DNA of 64,000 nucleotides from Kalmanozyma brasiliensis GHG001 (GCF_000497045.1 NW_015961955.1:62001-126000), one strand, 5' to 3'; counted from the first letter of the stretch, positions 1 through 11,009 are shown. The notes: a model not told the origin generated them from the sequence alone. Program-made: numbers and translations.

Positions 1-2345
1 TCGAACTTGGCCGGATCCGGATCGGTGACACGACCGCCAAAGACATACATCATCTGGTTCTGCGCATCGATCACCAGCCCGTGATCAAAGATGAGCTTGG
101 GTCCTCCGTCAGCATACGTATCAGCGCTGAGCCTTTCCCATCTTTCAGAGCGAGTCGAAAAACGGAAGAGATCGGCCTCGCGGCCTGGAGGCGACGACAT
201 GGACGGTGGACGCTGCTGCTGCGAATCGGTGCGGACACTGCTTTGAAGGCGTGAGGCAGCCCGTGGTGAGCGTCCGATGGATTCCGGAAAGTCACTGCTG
301 TTGCTGCTACCGCCGCCGCCAAACAAGAGCGGCGACGATTCCGAGTTAGATGCGGGCGCCGATGTCGATCCAGCTGAGCCTGTACCGCCTGACACAGCAC
401 TCCCTCGCACAGAGGTGCTCTGACCGCCCGCACCGGCTCCCTCCATGCCGACGTCGTCGATCTGAGGCGAGCTGTCGCCTAGGATCATGTGAATGTCGCG
501 AGCGATCGACTCGGGATAGCGTGCGAGGAAGTTGGCGCGCGTGGTGCGTGCTGTCGACGAGGAGGGGGTCACTGGCATGGCGGCGGCGGCGGCCGACGAC
601 AAAGCCGTGGCGGTGCTGCGAGTGACGTGAGCCATCGAGTCGGCGGGCACTGCTTCGGATTGATTGGCGCTCTCGTAGTCGATGTAGCGCCCCAACAGGT
701 AGATGCAGCCGCTCTTTTCGTCGAGAGCCATCTTGTGGCAGCTCCTTGGGCTGGGACCGCCTTGCAGTTGAGTGTCGGGCGAAATCAGACGCCACCGATT
801 CTCGTTGACGTGGTACGCCCATAAGTCGGAAAGATCCCGGTGGCCGTCCCATCCGCCGAACAGATAGGCGATGCCCTTTTCGGGGTCAAAGACCATGGCA
901 TGGCCGCCTCTGCCTGACGGTGCGGTCGGCGCCTTGCTTGCCGATTCGGGGAGAGACGGCATCATGGGATGGATCTGCGACCAGCTCGCTTTGGGAATCT
1001 GACGCGAAATGTAGGAAGAGAACATCGACTTTTGCCAGGGTTGCGTCCATACGCCGCTGCGAGAGAGGCTGGCGATCGTAGGCGACGCGACACCACCGCC
1101 GGGCGACATGGGCGTGGAGGAGCCGCTGTTGGCAGGATCGACCAGGTCGCCGTACGCGGCTCGGTTGAGACACAGTTCAACCTCGTCCCAGCTAGCGCGT
1201 CGGACTAGCGCATCAAAGAGTGTGGTGAGAAGAGGGTGTTCGAAGGGGCGATGTGGACTGTAAGGGAGCATCTTGGTCGGTTGCGGAGCCGCCTCCGTCT
1301 GACTGGGAGGCGCGAGGCGAGAAGATTGCAGCAATGCTTGAAAGGCGGTGAGATGACCGTGCTCGCGGAGATGTTTGAGGATGAGTCGAGTGGCTGTAGA
1401 CTGGCGGTGTTGTTCGTAGCTGCGCGCCACACGGGCTACCAGAGCCGGTTCGCTGACGCCGGCTAGCGCTACGTGCCAGATGGAAAAGTTGTAGTTGGGT
1501 GTGTGTGCAGCGAGAGGGACGATCTTGACGTATCGAATGGCGAAGGGAACGGCATTGCCCGTGATGACAAGCGCGTTGGAGGCAGAACGGCGATCTGGCT
1601 CGCCGTCGGCAGGCAGGAAGCTCGAGGCCTCGATGGAGGAGCCAGAGCCGGAGCCGGTGGCAGCATCTTCGAGCCAGCGCAGCTCGAAGGTTTCAGGAAT
1701 GGCATCGTTCTTGAGGCCGCCACGAAGCAGACGCTTACTAGCAGGGGGCCGGCCGTTGACGGACGAAGAAGGCAAGAGGCTGTCGATGCTAGCGGATCCA
1801 TAGACTTTGAAGTCGCGAAGATTGCAAGGATGCGGCTTGTGGTATTTGCCGAACGTGATGGACCGCGCGACGCTAGGTTTGTCGAGCTTCAAGATGATAT
1901 ACTGCTTTTGCGACTGGCCTGGAGCTGCACCGCTCGCTACCGGCACCGTAGCTGTGCGGCGTGTCGAGGAGGACTGTGCGCCGCCGCTCAAGGTTGCAGA
2001 AGAAGACGAGGGCGATGAGCCAGTGCTTGACGATGTCGGTGGAGCTAGATTTGGGTTGTTGCTCGAGGGATTGGTGAGGTAGCTCGCCGGATTGACACCC
2101 ATCCCGGTGCCGGTGGAGGAAGTTGGGCCCGACGAAGCCGAGTTGACGGCATGCTGGGAGGAGCCGGACCATCTCGAGTACATTTCATGTGGGCGATTGT
2201 GAAGGATGTTGCTGGGATGATAGGTGCCTGACCAGGAGGAAGCCTGAGCTATGGTGTATTTGAGAGGAGCATTGGGCGAGCTGAGCAGCTTCTGGAGTGG
2301 GGCGACGGCATCGTTGGAGTCCACCACCGCACCGATGGATGCCAT
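1..2345 (-). CDS. Muskelin homologue (partial, 3' end outside window)
   Basis: Kelch-repeat protein of the muskelin family; in animals muskelin is a subunit of the CTLH/GID ubiquitin ligase and binds cargo in the cytoplasm. The frame is open from an ATG at 2345 to the left edge, so the C-terminus is missing. A discoidin-like N-terminal domain is recognisable by the stretches SSWSGTYHPSNIL, ITFGKYHKPHPCNLRDFKVYG-type text near 1850-1800, and FSIWHVALAG; it is interrupted by a Ser/Thr/Pro-rich insert of roughly 80 residues. A LisH/CTLH-like helical part follows (around 1440-1150). Kelch repeats begin near 910 with the text HAMVFDPEKGIAYLFGGWDG, then PRSCHKMALDEKSGCIYLLG, and at the edge LIFDHGLVIDAQNQMMYVFG. 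These match the order seen in animal muskelin. No intron is needed. The start could be earlier only through an unseen exon. Confidence 0.88.
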   Translation of the reverse strand, partial: MASIGAVVDSNDAVAPLQKLLSSPNAPLKYTIAQASSWSGTYHPSNILHNRPHEMYSRWSGSSQHAVNSASSGPTSSTGTGMGVNPASYLTNPSSNNPNLAPPTSSSTGSSPSSSSATLSGGAQSSSTRRTATVPVASGAAPGQSQKQYIILKLDKPSVARSITFGKYHKPHPCNLRDFKVYGSASIDSLLPSSSVNGRPPASKRLLRGGLKNDAIPETFELRWLEDAATGSGSGSSIEASSFLPADGEPDRRSASNALVITGNAVPFAIRYVKIVPLAAHTPNYNFSIWHVALAGVSEPALVARVARSYEQHRQSTATRLILKHLREHGHLTAFQALLQSSRLAPPSQTEAAPQPTKMLPYSPHRPFEHPLLTTLFDALVRRASWDEVELCLNRAAYGDLVDPANSGSSTPMSPGGGVASPTIASLSRSGVWTQPWQKSMFSSYISRQIPKASWSQIHPMMPSLPESASKAPTAPSGRGGHAMVFDPEKGIAYLFGGWDGHRDLSDLWAYHVNENRWRLISPDTQLQGGPSPRSCHKMALDEKSGCIYLLGRYIDYESANQSEAVPADSMAHVTRSTATALSSAAAAAMPVTPSSSTARTTRANFLARYPESIARDIHMILGDSSPQIDDVGMEGAGAGGQSTSVRGSAVSGGTGSAGSTSAPASNSESSPLLFGGGGSSNSSDFPESIGRSPRAASRLQSSVRTDSQQQRPPSMSSPPGREADLFRFSTRSERWERLSADTYADGGPKLIFDHGLVIDAQNQMMYVFGGRVTDPDPAKF

Positions 2346-4387
2346 GGCTGCGTCGTCGCTGGCGGCTGCTGTGCTCTGGCTCGAACAGCGATGTGGCCGC
2401 GCGGGTTCCCGTCGTTGGAGATGCAGCTCGACGCACGAGCTCGAGTTGGAGCACGGAGACCGACGCTGGGGATGATGGTGGACGGAAAGAGCGTACAGAA
2501 CTGAGCCTCGCTCGAACCAACTGCGGAGGGACCCTGGTCAAATGACAAAAGTGAATGCAGCCGATGCACATGCACGCACTGCAACCAGGCCAGGCCCAAC
2601 ACACTCTTGACTGTGTGACTGACGCCTCACTCTCTCACTCATCCACGCCTTCTTTCGGGATGTGGAGCGAAGCAGCCAGCCAGACGCGTTTCTCGTGTTA
2701 ATTTCGGCTACCCAGGCTGCATGCGGATCGCTTATCGCTGGGAAGAATGAATCGGCGATCCTATTTATCGGACTCGATACGCTTCTACACATGAAGCCGT
2801 TCAGCCGTCCATAGCCTACTCCCCAAGACAACGCTCCATTCACTGCCCGCAGCCGGCTCCGGCCTTGGAGCATGAGCTTGCAGTGCTCTTGATGAAGTGG
2901 TTCTCGACGCGATCTCGTTCGAGCGCCAAGGCGGGAAATGCTGCCATAAATCGCACAGAAATGAGGCCGCGAAAAGAGCCACGTCCTCGCAGAAAAGCTA
3001 ACGAGAGCACACACGCTCCCTCGTCTGAATACCACGCACTTGCCACCTATCTGACCATACCGCAGCATCCGGCGTGAACCACAAAGAAGCGGAGGGAATT
3101 CGGGCTCAAAAGGGCTCCCACAAATGGAGCGGGATGACGGGAAGAGCTATTTTTGACCACAGTAGATCATCGTTGTCGATGGAGAACCGTAGCAGCGGAT
3201 CACGACTGCTTCCCATCGCTGCGACTTGAGACAAGATCTTCAGTAGAACAGAGTAAGGCGGTTTCCGGTGTGGTTGAGGCAGTCGACCGGTGTTTCGTCA
3301 CGCCCTTCGCTTACGGGTTTACCTGTCCCATGACACATCTCTGCCATTCTTGGCTCTGGCTCGAACGCTCTAGATTCGGGTTCGGGTTTGCCGAAATTGC
3401 CCATCTGATATCGCAGCGTTGGTCAGGCTGCTGGCTTGACGAATGAATAATTTCAAGAGCCGCGGAACTGCCGGGATCGACTTGGCAGATCGGATGGACT
3501 GCGCGGGGTGGATCGAGAGCGTCCACCAACGGCAAATTCAATACGAATTTCCATCCAATTTACCGCCTCGTCCATCTGTGCACCGCAGCCTGCTACCCCT
3601 GCTTTTGCAGAAAAAAATAGATTTTTTGATTTTTTTTTTTGCTCCAGGCGCCGCCGACCCATCCCACCTGCCACAGCGCCGCCTGGGCTCTCCGCCGCGG
3701 TCGGCTGTCGCGATGTCAACTTTGATTCTGATCGTCGACGGGTGCTACTCTCTTGAAGGCATGTTCATCTCTTCTCATATACTTCAAGCAGGTGACGCTT
3801 CGAACAGAGCCATGTACAAGCACAGATTGAGTGCCAAGGTACGAATAAGGTTTCGAGACGCTGTGCTTGCTCAAAGGCGAGCCAGTTGATAGGGCCTGCA
3901 TATTCACGGTGACGCAGCCGGCGTCTTAAAATTCCACCTTGGCCATCTGCAGGCCAACTCAGTCACTCCGTCACTCACTCGCTGAGCCTAAATTTGGACT
4001 GCGCTCTGTTGCTGCCGATGCTCCTTCGGAAGCTGCAAGTCGGCTCACTGCCATCCTGGTCGTCTATCGTGATCCTGCAGCTTGCTAGCCAGACCTCCTT
4101 CTGGCTTGACGCCTTCAACACCATCTACACCATCAACTCGGATCGTCTCCCACGCTTCGATCGGACTCGTTGCTGCCCTACACGCTCACAGCTCCCATCT
4201 TCATCGGGCCTTCTCCTAATCGCACACAGGACATCCTCGTCCTTCCTTCGCCCGTGTGCGATCGACTATCAACTCCTGGCCGGTACATCTCGACATCACT
4301 TTGCTGCTTCCCCAACAAAGGCTCTCCCTCGATGCGTAATCTGGCTCGCTCCAACTCGCCTCGGTCGCTCTGCATCTAATTCCAAAG
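2346..4387. other. Divergent intergenic region (about 2.0 kb)
   Basis: Lies between the starts of the muskelin homologue and the disordered 912-residue protein, so it should contain both promoters and 5' leaders. The only conspicuous sequence is an A/T-rich patch with an 11-T run at 3630-3640. The part just before 4388 is pyrimidine-rich, as is common in fungal leaders. Open frames here are short and show no recognisable protein. No RNA gene seen. Confidence 0.6.
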
Positions 4388-7126
4388 ATGTTGCCCCATC
4401 GTCAGGGGAGCACCTCTCAGTCCTCGTCAGGATCAGGGCGGCGCCCCGTGTCGGACAAGGAGGAAATCGCCAGAGCCGCCCTTCGCTCCCTGGCTGGTCC
4501 CAGCGCCAGTCCCACTACGAACGAGGCTCCGCTCCTCTCACGACCGCCACACCCCGCAGCTACCTATCCACCGGCACTACCGCCTCCCCCACCGCCGTCG
4601 CTTCCTGCACCCGTCTACCAAGATGCTCGTCAACAAGATCGTGCGACATACCAACAGGCGGGCGCAACTGTAGCAGGTCCAACCACGCTTCCCCTGCACG
4701 ACGAGCTGGCTCCCACGAGATCCGAGAGAGCTTCTGCCACCTTGCTCAACGATCGACCCTTCACCGCTTCCCCCGAGCCAGCTCCGACGTCCGCCGCGCT
4801 ACTGCCTGTCCCCCCTCTCGCTTCACATGGTCCTCCACGCCACAGTGTGCCATCCATCTCGAGCCACGATCAGATCCACGAGACCGCTGTTCGACGTGCC
4901 TCGGTCGCTCTCGGAGTCGACCTGGGCGATGTCAGACAGATCGTCCACAACGCCTATGTTTCTCGACGCACATCCCACTCGTCCAACACAGCATCCTCTT
5001 CTGCCTCAGGGAACGCCTCGGATTACCCCTCTGCTTTTGTGCGTCAGGTGCTCGACGCCTACGACCTTGAAGCAGACTGGGCGACTCAATCGCGGCCTCC
5101 GTACGATGCACGCTTTGCAGATCGCTCTGTGGCATCAGGTAGCACACCTACGACCGACCGAGGTCTGGCACCTTCCGGCACGACCTGGCACGAATCCGCT
5201 CGTTCCTCCCATCGACCACCACCGCCACCAGCAGCCCATCATTACCTGCAAACCGATCGCAGCAACCTCGTGGCATGGGGCAGCAGGCCAGACGCTAGAC
5301 TGCCCACGTTCGAGTCGAGACTACCCGAGTCCAGCTCGCGCTTCGCCTATCCGCCAAGCCAAGACGCTCGTTGGTACGAGCCATCTTCTGCCGTCGCAGA
5401 ATCCAGCACCAGCAGAACCACGAATGCTCCCATGCCTACTGCGATGCCCCCGCAACGCCCAGACTCGCCTTCTCCTTTCGCCTATGATGCGCATCGAAGA
5501 GCGTCGAATCCCACTGCCCTCGAACCGCCTTCCATTCGTCCTGCGCGTCCGGCCGCCATCGTTTCGCGGGCAAGCTATGGTTCGGTAAGCGAAACGGCTC
5601 GAAGGCATGCAAACGACGGTGCACCTCGGTGGCCCCTCGAGCCGCAGGAAAGCTCCATCTACGAGCGACGTGTGCGGTCCATCGACGACTATGCAGAGCA
5701 GCACGCTGTTCAGCAACAGTACCGCCATCGCAGCGAGTCCATGACACAGTATCCTGTTCGTGGAACAGCGCTGGCGGACGCAGAAGGAGAGAGGCTGCCA
5801 GATCGCACAATCCGATCCAATGTCAGGCATTCGTACCAGCCGTACCCGCCACCGAGTGGGCGATATGGCGAATCACTATCTACGGTGGGCACGGCGTATG
5901 CGCCACCAGAGTCTCCGCAGCTATCACCGATCGCTGTCAACGAGCCGCAGCGCTACCCGAACTTGTTGCAAGTGCGTTCGCCAGCGGCCGAGACGACCAC
6001 ATCGCTCGTCTCGCCTCCCAGTGCGATATCAGCTGCGCTCACACCCTCGCCCCTCCTCACTAGCGCAAGCTCGTCAGCTCGGCTGAGGCCGGACAGCAGC
6101 AAGCGCACTCCTGGATTGGAAAGCGACACTCTGAGTCCGCTGCATTGTGGCTCGGAAGATCCGGCCGCCGAATCGACGCGAGAGGCGGTCGAGCATATGC
6201 AGATCGACGACACCGAAACCACCTCGGAATCGAAACTACCGACCAACAACGCGCCTCGAAAGCCACGCCCATCGCGCTCCTCGTCCTCTCGAGCGGATCG
6301 CACCTCTGTGCCCATCCAGAGCACCGACCTGTCACGTTCGGAGATCATGCAGAAGCTCCAGGACAAGGTCAAGGGTCGACTTGCAGCCAAAGGCACGCCA
6401 CTTCCGCCCACTGCGCCGCCAAGCAAGGCTAAGCTGCGGGCCAGTGCGAGCTTGCGAGGCAGTCTGAGTCGTCGTGGTGGCAAGCTGGGCAGAAACGGCT
6501 CCATCAAGCGATCCGCCTCGAGCATTTCGACATCGGAGAGCGCCGATCGCGCTTCTGCCCCCGCCGTCAGCCGAGCTGACGGTCCAGCCAGAGAGACGGC
6601 AGTGGCGCAGAAATCGGCGACACCGAACACGGATCCACCCGCTGCCAAGGTTCGGCGCACCTCCGTCTCGATCGCCCAACCGCCACTCGCGGATCAGCTC
6701 GCAACGCAGACGTCCAAATCCGCCTCACCCATGCCCACTAGGAAGAGTTCGCCGCCCAAGACGATCGAGGAGGCCATCGCCAAATCCGTCTCGCCCAAGC
6801 CGACCGTCTCCAAATCGTCCTCGCCGGGGAACAAGAGCGTCCACACGCCCTCGTCGATCGAAGCCGCGCTTCTCTCCCCCACGGACACGCCGACGCCCTC
6901 CGAGGCTGCTGCAAGCCATGCGCAGACACTCTCCAAGTCGCCCGTGCCGCCCGAGGGGGCGGTCGAGGCGCCGACGGGACAGGCGCTTCCCGCGGATCTG
7001 CCCGCTGCGGGTCAGATGAACGCCGGATCGGCCACCACCCAGCAATCGACCAAGGTGGGCGCCGACTCGCTCGTCCAAGCCGCTCAGTCAAAGGATCCGA
7101 CCGAGACCAGCTCGGCCATGGCCTAA
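4388..7126 (+). CDS. Large disordered Ser/Pro-rich protein, unknown function
   Basis: 912 residues, single exon, ATG at 4388. I do not recognise a domain. The sequence is dominated by Ser, Pro, Ala, Thr and Arg, with a proline tract around residues 55-80 and many SP/TP dipeptides that could be phosphorylated by CDK or MAP kinases. A possibly ordered N-terminal segment lies near residues 165-225 (VRRASVALGVDLGDVRQIV and VRQVLDAYDLEADW). Around residues 650-700 there is a basic, helix-prone patch (RSEIMQKLQDKVKGRL, then repeated RxSxSLR/SIKRSxSS), which may be a basophilic kinase target. The C-terminal 150 residues repeat short KSxSPxP motifs. The composition suggests a regulatory or scaffold protein, but this is inference only. 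Long antisense frames here are GC-bias shadows. Confidence 0.75.
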   Translation: MLPHRQGSTSQSSSGSGRRPVSDKEEIARAALRSLAGPSASPTTNEAPLLSRPPHPAATYPPALPPPPPPSLPAPVYQDARQQDRATYQQAGATVAGPTTLPLHDELAPTRSERASATLLNDRPFTASPEPAPTSAALLPVPPLASHGPPRHSVPSISSHDQIHETAVRRASVALGVDLGDVRQIVHNAYVSRRTSHSSNTASSSASGNASDYPSAFVRQVLDAYDLEADWATQSRPPYDARFADRSVASGSTPTTDRGLAPSGTTWHESARSSHRPPPPPAAHHYLQTDRSNLVAWGSRPDARLPTFESRLPESSSRFAYPPSQDARWYEPSSAVAESSTSRTTNAPMPTAMPPQRPDSPSPFAYDAHRRASNPTALEPPSIRPARPAAIVSRASYGSVSETARRHANDGAPRWPLEPQESSIYERRVRSIDDYAEQHAVQQQYRHRSESMTQYPVRGTALADAEGERLPDRTIRSNVRHSYQPYPPPSGRYGESLSTVGTAYAPPESPQLSPIAVNEPQRYPNLLQVRSPAAETTTSLVSPPSAISAALTPSPLLTSASSSARLRPDSSKRTPGLESDTLSPLHCGSEDPAAESTREAVEHMQIDDTETTSESKLPTNNAPRKPRPSRSSSSRADRTSVPIQSTDLSRSEIMQKLQDKVKGRLAAKGTPLPPTAPPSKAKLRASASLRGSLSRRGGKLGRNGSIKRSASSISTSESADRASAPAVSRADGPARETAVAQKSATPNTDPPAAKVRRTSVSIAQPPLADQLATQTSKSASPMPTRKSSPPKTIEEAIAKSVSPKPTVSKSSSPGNKSVHTPSSIEAALLSPTDTPTPSEAAASHAQTLSKSPVPPEGAVEAPTGQALPADLPAAGQMNAGSATTQQSTKVGADSLVQAAQSKDPTETSSAMA

Positions 7127-8334
7127 CGAGGCTCGTCGCTAGTCTCTTGCAAGCTCGAACCGAGTTCGCTCGGAGATGCACGACTCGAGCCATGATTCAG
7201 CGCTATCTCTCCACCTTTATACCAGGCCGCTTTGCTCGTCCCAGTGCCTGCGCGTCATACCCCTACAATAGAACGTACATGTCCAACCAGTAACTCACTC
7301 GCATCTTCTCTGTCTCTTGCAATACAATCTTTCTTGCTAATCGCTCACCACATGGCTGTGACGATCTTTTTGGATCAATGACGTGCTTGATGAGCCTGAT
7401 CGGCGGTGGGCGCCATGCCACACGGATGCAATTCCCTGCGCCCGACTGCGACAAATACGATGTGGGGACCACTCGGCTGTTTGCTCCGAGGCCTCCCGCG
7501 GGTGGGCTGCTCCGGACAAGATGCTCAACGTATAGATGAGATTGACTTTGAATCAACGCCATTGTGTCGTCCCCACATCAAAGCACGGAGGCTTCCCGTC
7601 CAGATTGTCTGCGTTCTAGCAAGCGTTGCTTCCAATTTCGCTTCGCCCTTCACCCCTTCATCTCAGCCACCCGTCTATGGTGGCGCCTGTATTGTGCAGC
7701 TACCGACGGGACCGATGAGCAGGTGGATCACCGAGATGAACCACCCAAACAACCGAGCTTGGACCCTGCGTTTCGATAAGCTGTCAAGTAAGGTTATGCA
7801 CTTGTGTCCGCGTTGATGGAGGCTCAAACGTACCGAGAACGCTCGCGTTAGCTCTCGTGCTCTCGTCTCTTCTCTATTGTCAATATCTCGGAGTGACCAA
7901 GATGTAGCTCGGAATGTGGTCACCCGACCGAACTCAGTGGACCACCGAGAACGTGGGCGGCACTGGCACGCCCCCCCATTCAATACGTTGACTGTACAGG
8001 CGAGTAAGGTGGGACCTTCATTGTCAGTCTCACTCGACGGTCTCGATTAATGTGACAGCGGCTGACACAGGACACTTGCTGGGGAACGCGTTCCGAGCTA
8101 CCAAAAGTCTCTGCTCTGCCTAAGCCGTTGTGAAACAGGTCAAAGTCGTGGCCAGACGATGCAGTATAAGGCCCGTGCTGTGCTTAGGACTGGTCCTTTC
8201 CATGCATCACACACCTTCCTTCCACTTCATCGTGCACTCTGCCTCAATCCCGTTCACGAGCAGATCGTGTCGCTAGATCTCCTTCCTCCGCTCTACCAGC
8301 CCTGCATCGACTGAACCTCCTCGCAAGCTGCCAA
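7127..8334. other. Intergenic region, 3' of disordered protein / promoter of GH30
   Basis: About 1.2 kb with no supported gene. The distal part must carry the 3' end of the upstream gene. The proximal part should be the promoter of the secreted GH30 gene and includes a TATAAG at 8165-8170. No RNA gene or repeat seen. Confidence 0.55.
8165..8170 (+). promoter_or_regulatory. Possible TATA element of the GH30 gene
   Basis: TATAAG lies 165 bases before the ATG at 8335, a plausible but rather long distance. It is a single short motif and could be chance. Confidence 0.3.
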
Positions 8335-10167
8335 ATGAAGCCTCTCACGGCTCTGCTGCCGCTGGCCTTCGGTCTGATCGCCACGCACGCTCTTGTTGCC
8401 TCGTCGCAGTCTATCGTCATCGACCAGCTATGGAGCACCACGTGGAACTACTCTGCCGTGCAAGAACTCACCAATCCCTCTATCGCCTTTGTCCCCGGCG
8501 CAGCACTGACGGCGTCAATCAACGTCACCTCGTCTTCCACGGACAAGACAAAGCACGATCAGATCGGTATCGCCATCGCCGACAATCAATTGCACCAGGT
8601 GGTCGACGCGTTGGGCGGTGGCATCACAGACAGCGTCGCCATCACGTTGCAGGACTTCAAGACGCGCCATCCTCAGGACTACGACGATCTACTGCATTTG
8701 CTGTTCTCGCCTGACTCGGAATGGCTGGAGAAGGGCGGGGTGGGTATGAACACCGTCCGCGTCCCGCTGGGAGCGAGCGACTTTGGCATCAGCCCGTACA
8801 CGTTTGACGACACGGAAGACGGCAGCGAGGATCCGGACCTCGAGCTGTTCACCATCAAACGCGCGCCCAAGCTGTGGAAGACGCTGCGCGATATCGTAGC
8901 GATCAATCCGGCGCTCAAGATCATTGTCGCCACGTGGAGCGCGCCGGCGTGGATGAAGGAGGGCGGCAACCCGGATAATGCGCTCTTTGGTGGGTCACTC
9001 AAAAAAGGCATGGAACCCGTGTTTGCCAAGTACCTCGTTCGCGCCGTGTCGGACCTCAAGACGCAGGAAAACCTCACAGTCTTCGCCATGAGCCCGCAGA
9101 ACGAGCCGGGCTACGCCGGAACCAACTACCCGACCATGAAGCTCTCCCCGGACCAGTCGATCAAGATGGGCTCCCTCCTCCGCTCTGGCCTCGACGCGGC
9201 CGGCTTCCAGTCCGTCAAGCTGTTCCTGTACGACTTCAACTGGGATAACCCGAATTATCCGCTGAGCGTGCTCAACGCCAATCCCGACCCGTGGGACGCC
9301 GTCGCGTGGCACGGCTACGCGGGCAGCCCGAGCGCGCAGAAGACCGTGACCGAAGCGTTCCCGGACAAGGACACATACTTCACAGAGATGACGCGCGTCA
9401 CACAGTACTTCAGCGAGCCGTACAAGAACATGAAGAACACGGCACGTGATTTGCTCATCGGCTCGATCCGGTGGAACGGTAAGAGCCTTGTGCTGTGGAA
9501 CCTCATTTTGCGCAAGGACGAGGATGGCTTCACCAGTCCGCATCTGCCGAATGTGTGTTCGAACTGCAACGCTGCAGTGCTGCTTCTACCGGATGCGAGC
9601 GATTCGACTACCGGTACGGATGCTGATGCGAAGGTCGAGTCCAAGCGCAGTCTCGACCGTCGTGCCGGTAGACAGACGGCGACCTTTCATCCATCTACCG
9701 ACACCGGAAGGGCAGACGAAGCAGTCCTCGCATCCAAACTCGTCGATGCAAAGACGACCAACAACCCTTCCGTCTATGCCTCGGACCTCTTCAAGCGCAC
9801 ATCTGACTTTTCCGTCCTCGCCCACCTCTCTGCTGCCATCCGACCCATGGGTGCTTCGAAAGAATATGCGCGCCGCATCGGCGTCACCAGCACCGACGAG
9901 ACCACCGACCTCGGCGGTCGCATGCTCGCCCAGGCTTTCCGCCAGGACGGCGTGAGACCAGGGGTCAGCAGGTTCTCGGTGATCCTGTTGAACCAGAACG
10001 ACCATTATGAGTCCGGCGTCTTTGAGGCTGCGACCAGTGTGATTAGCTTTCGTGGCATGGTGGCGAACGTGACGACTGTGCCCGGGCTGTATACGATTGC
10101 TTGGGAGGCGCCGACGATCGCTGGGGAGGGACAGACGGGCGAAGAGGTGGACAAGAAGGGTCGCTAA
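8335..10167 (+). CDS. Secreted glycoside hydrolase family 30 enzyme
   Basis: 610 residues, single exon. Residues 1 to about 24 form a signal peptide (Leu/Ala-rich core after KP). The body matches GH30 retaining glycosidases (glucosylceramidase, beta-1,6-glucanase and beta-1,6-galactanase types). The early text VDALGGGITDSVAITLQ is the usual first strand of the family. The acid/base glutamate is E257 in MSPQNEPGYAG, and the likely nucleophile is E351 in YFTEMTRV. VATWSAPAWMKEGG is the strand-4 region and LVLWNLILRKDEDGF the C-terminal barrel end. NxT/NxS sequons near the N-terminus (NYS, NVT) fit a secreted glycoprotein. It probably acts on fungal or plant wall beta-glucan/galactan; the substrate cannot be read from the sequence. 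An insert at about 420-470, rich in Asp/Thr/Arg and containing KR pairs, might be cleaved by a Kex2-type protease. Confidence 0.87.
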   Translation: MKPLTALLPLAFGLIATHALVASSQSIVIDQLWSTTWNYSAVQELTNPSIAFVPGAALTASINVTSSSTDKTKHDQIGIAIADNQLHQVVDALGGGITDSVAITLQDFKTRHPQDYDDLLHLLFSPDSEWLEKGGVGMNTVRVPLGASDFGISPYTFDDTEDGSEDPDLELFTIKRAPKLWKTLRDIVAINPALKIIVATWSAPAWMKEGGNPDNALFGGSLKKGMEPVFAKYLVRAVSDLKTQENLTVFAMSPQNEPGYAGTNYPTMKLSPDQSIKMGSLLRSGLDAAGFQSVKLFLYDFNWDNPNYPLSVLNANPDPWDAVAWHGYAGSPSAQKTVTEAFPDKDTYFTEMTRVTQYFSEPYKNMKNTARDLLIGSIRWNGKSLVLWNLILRKDEDGFTSPHLPNVCSNCNAAVLLLPDASDSTTGTDADAKVESKRSLDRRAGRQTATFHPSTDTGRADEAVLASKLVDAKTTNNPSVYASDLFKRTSDFSVLAHLSAAIRPMGASKEYARRIGVTSTDETTDLGGRMLAQAFRQDGVRPGVSRFSVILLNQNDHYESGVFEAATSVISFRGMVANVTTVPGLYTIAWEAPTIAGEGQTGEEVDKKGR

Positions 10168-10738
10168 ACCGGGGGAATTCTTGCTCGCCATCGCTCACTC
10201 CTTCTGGTGCACTTCGAGATTCTTTTCATCGTCTTCTTTCGCTTGGGCTCGCACTTCGATTTCGTGTCCAAATCGATGCTAGACATGCGCCATCGCGATT
10301 GAGCTTGCGTGCCGTCTGATATGGCCGAGGCCGGATTGACCTTGCTGCAAAGTCGGCCCAGCGCACGTCCGGGTAGATCCGTAACGACGCCGCCTCTCGC
10401 TCTCTCCCGGTCAGACACGAATTATCATTCTTATTTCAAAATGAATTCTTTAATTTGGGAGCGGCATAATCGCGGCGGGCATGCGAGCTGACGTCGTCAC
10501 AAAGCAGACCCCGCACGAAATGCGGAGAACACCAAATTTAGCCTCTCGCGCGCCATCTCCACAGTCACAGCCTTTTGCGGTCATACAGTGAGCCAACACC
10601 GCCGCGCTCGCAAGCTGAGCACACGTTACGATCACACAGCCCAGTCAGATTCAAAACATTTGATGATCATCTGAGCCAAAGCTTCTTGGCTTGAAACGAC
10701 TTGCCAACGCAAAGCGGGGTCGCCGGGTCGATCCGTGG

Positions 10739-10757
10739 AGGGGTAGGGGCTAAGGGG
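10739..10757 (+). promoter_or_regulatory. Cluster of three AGGGG (STRE-like) boxes
   Basis: AGGGG occurs at 10739-10743, 10745-10749 and 10753-10757, about 350-370 bases before the ATG of the small secreted protein. AGGGG is the stress-response element bound by Msn2/4-type C2H2 zinc-finger factors in yeasts. Three copies in 19 bases is more than expected by chance, but binding is inferred. Confidence 0.4.
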
Positions 10758-11009
10758 CTGTGGATTTGAGGCTCCGCACCGCAGATCTTGGTGCACATCC
10801 TTCAGTAGGCGGGGCTTGGCAAGATGAGCGCAGCACACCGGTCAATCGAGAATTGTCAGCTGAGTTGGGCGATGCTTTTTTTAGCCAAGCGAGATTTTGA
10901 GCTCGCTTTCTCGCGCCCCTCTAGGGCTTGATGCTGACTCTCTTTAGCGCAGCGGTGAATCATAGGGTGGAGTGTGGCTCAGCCTTGAGCTCTGCGGTGA
11001 GAGGGATCG

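Noticed and set aside
5953..6660. 235-codon antisense frame within the disordered-protein gene
   Set aside because: GC-bias shadow; the sense strand is open over 2.7 kb with consistent composition.
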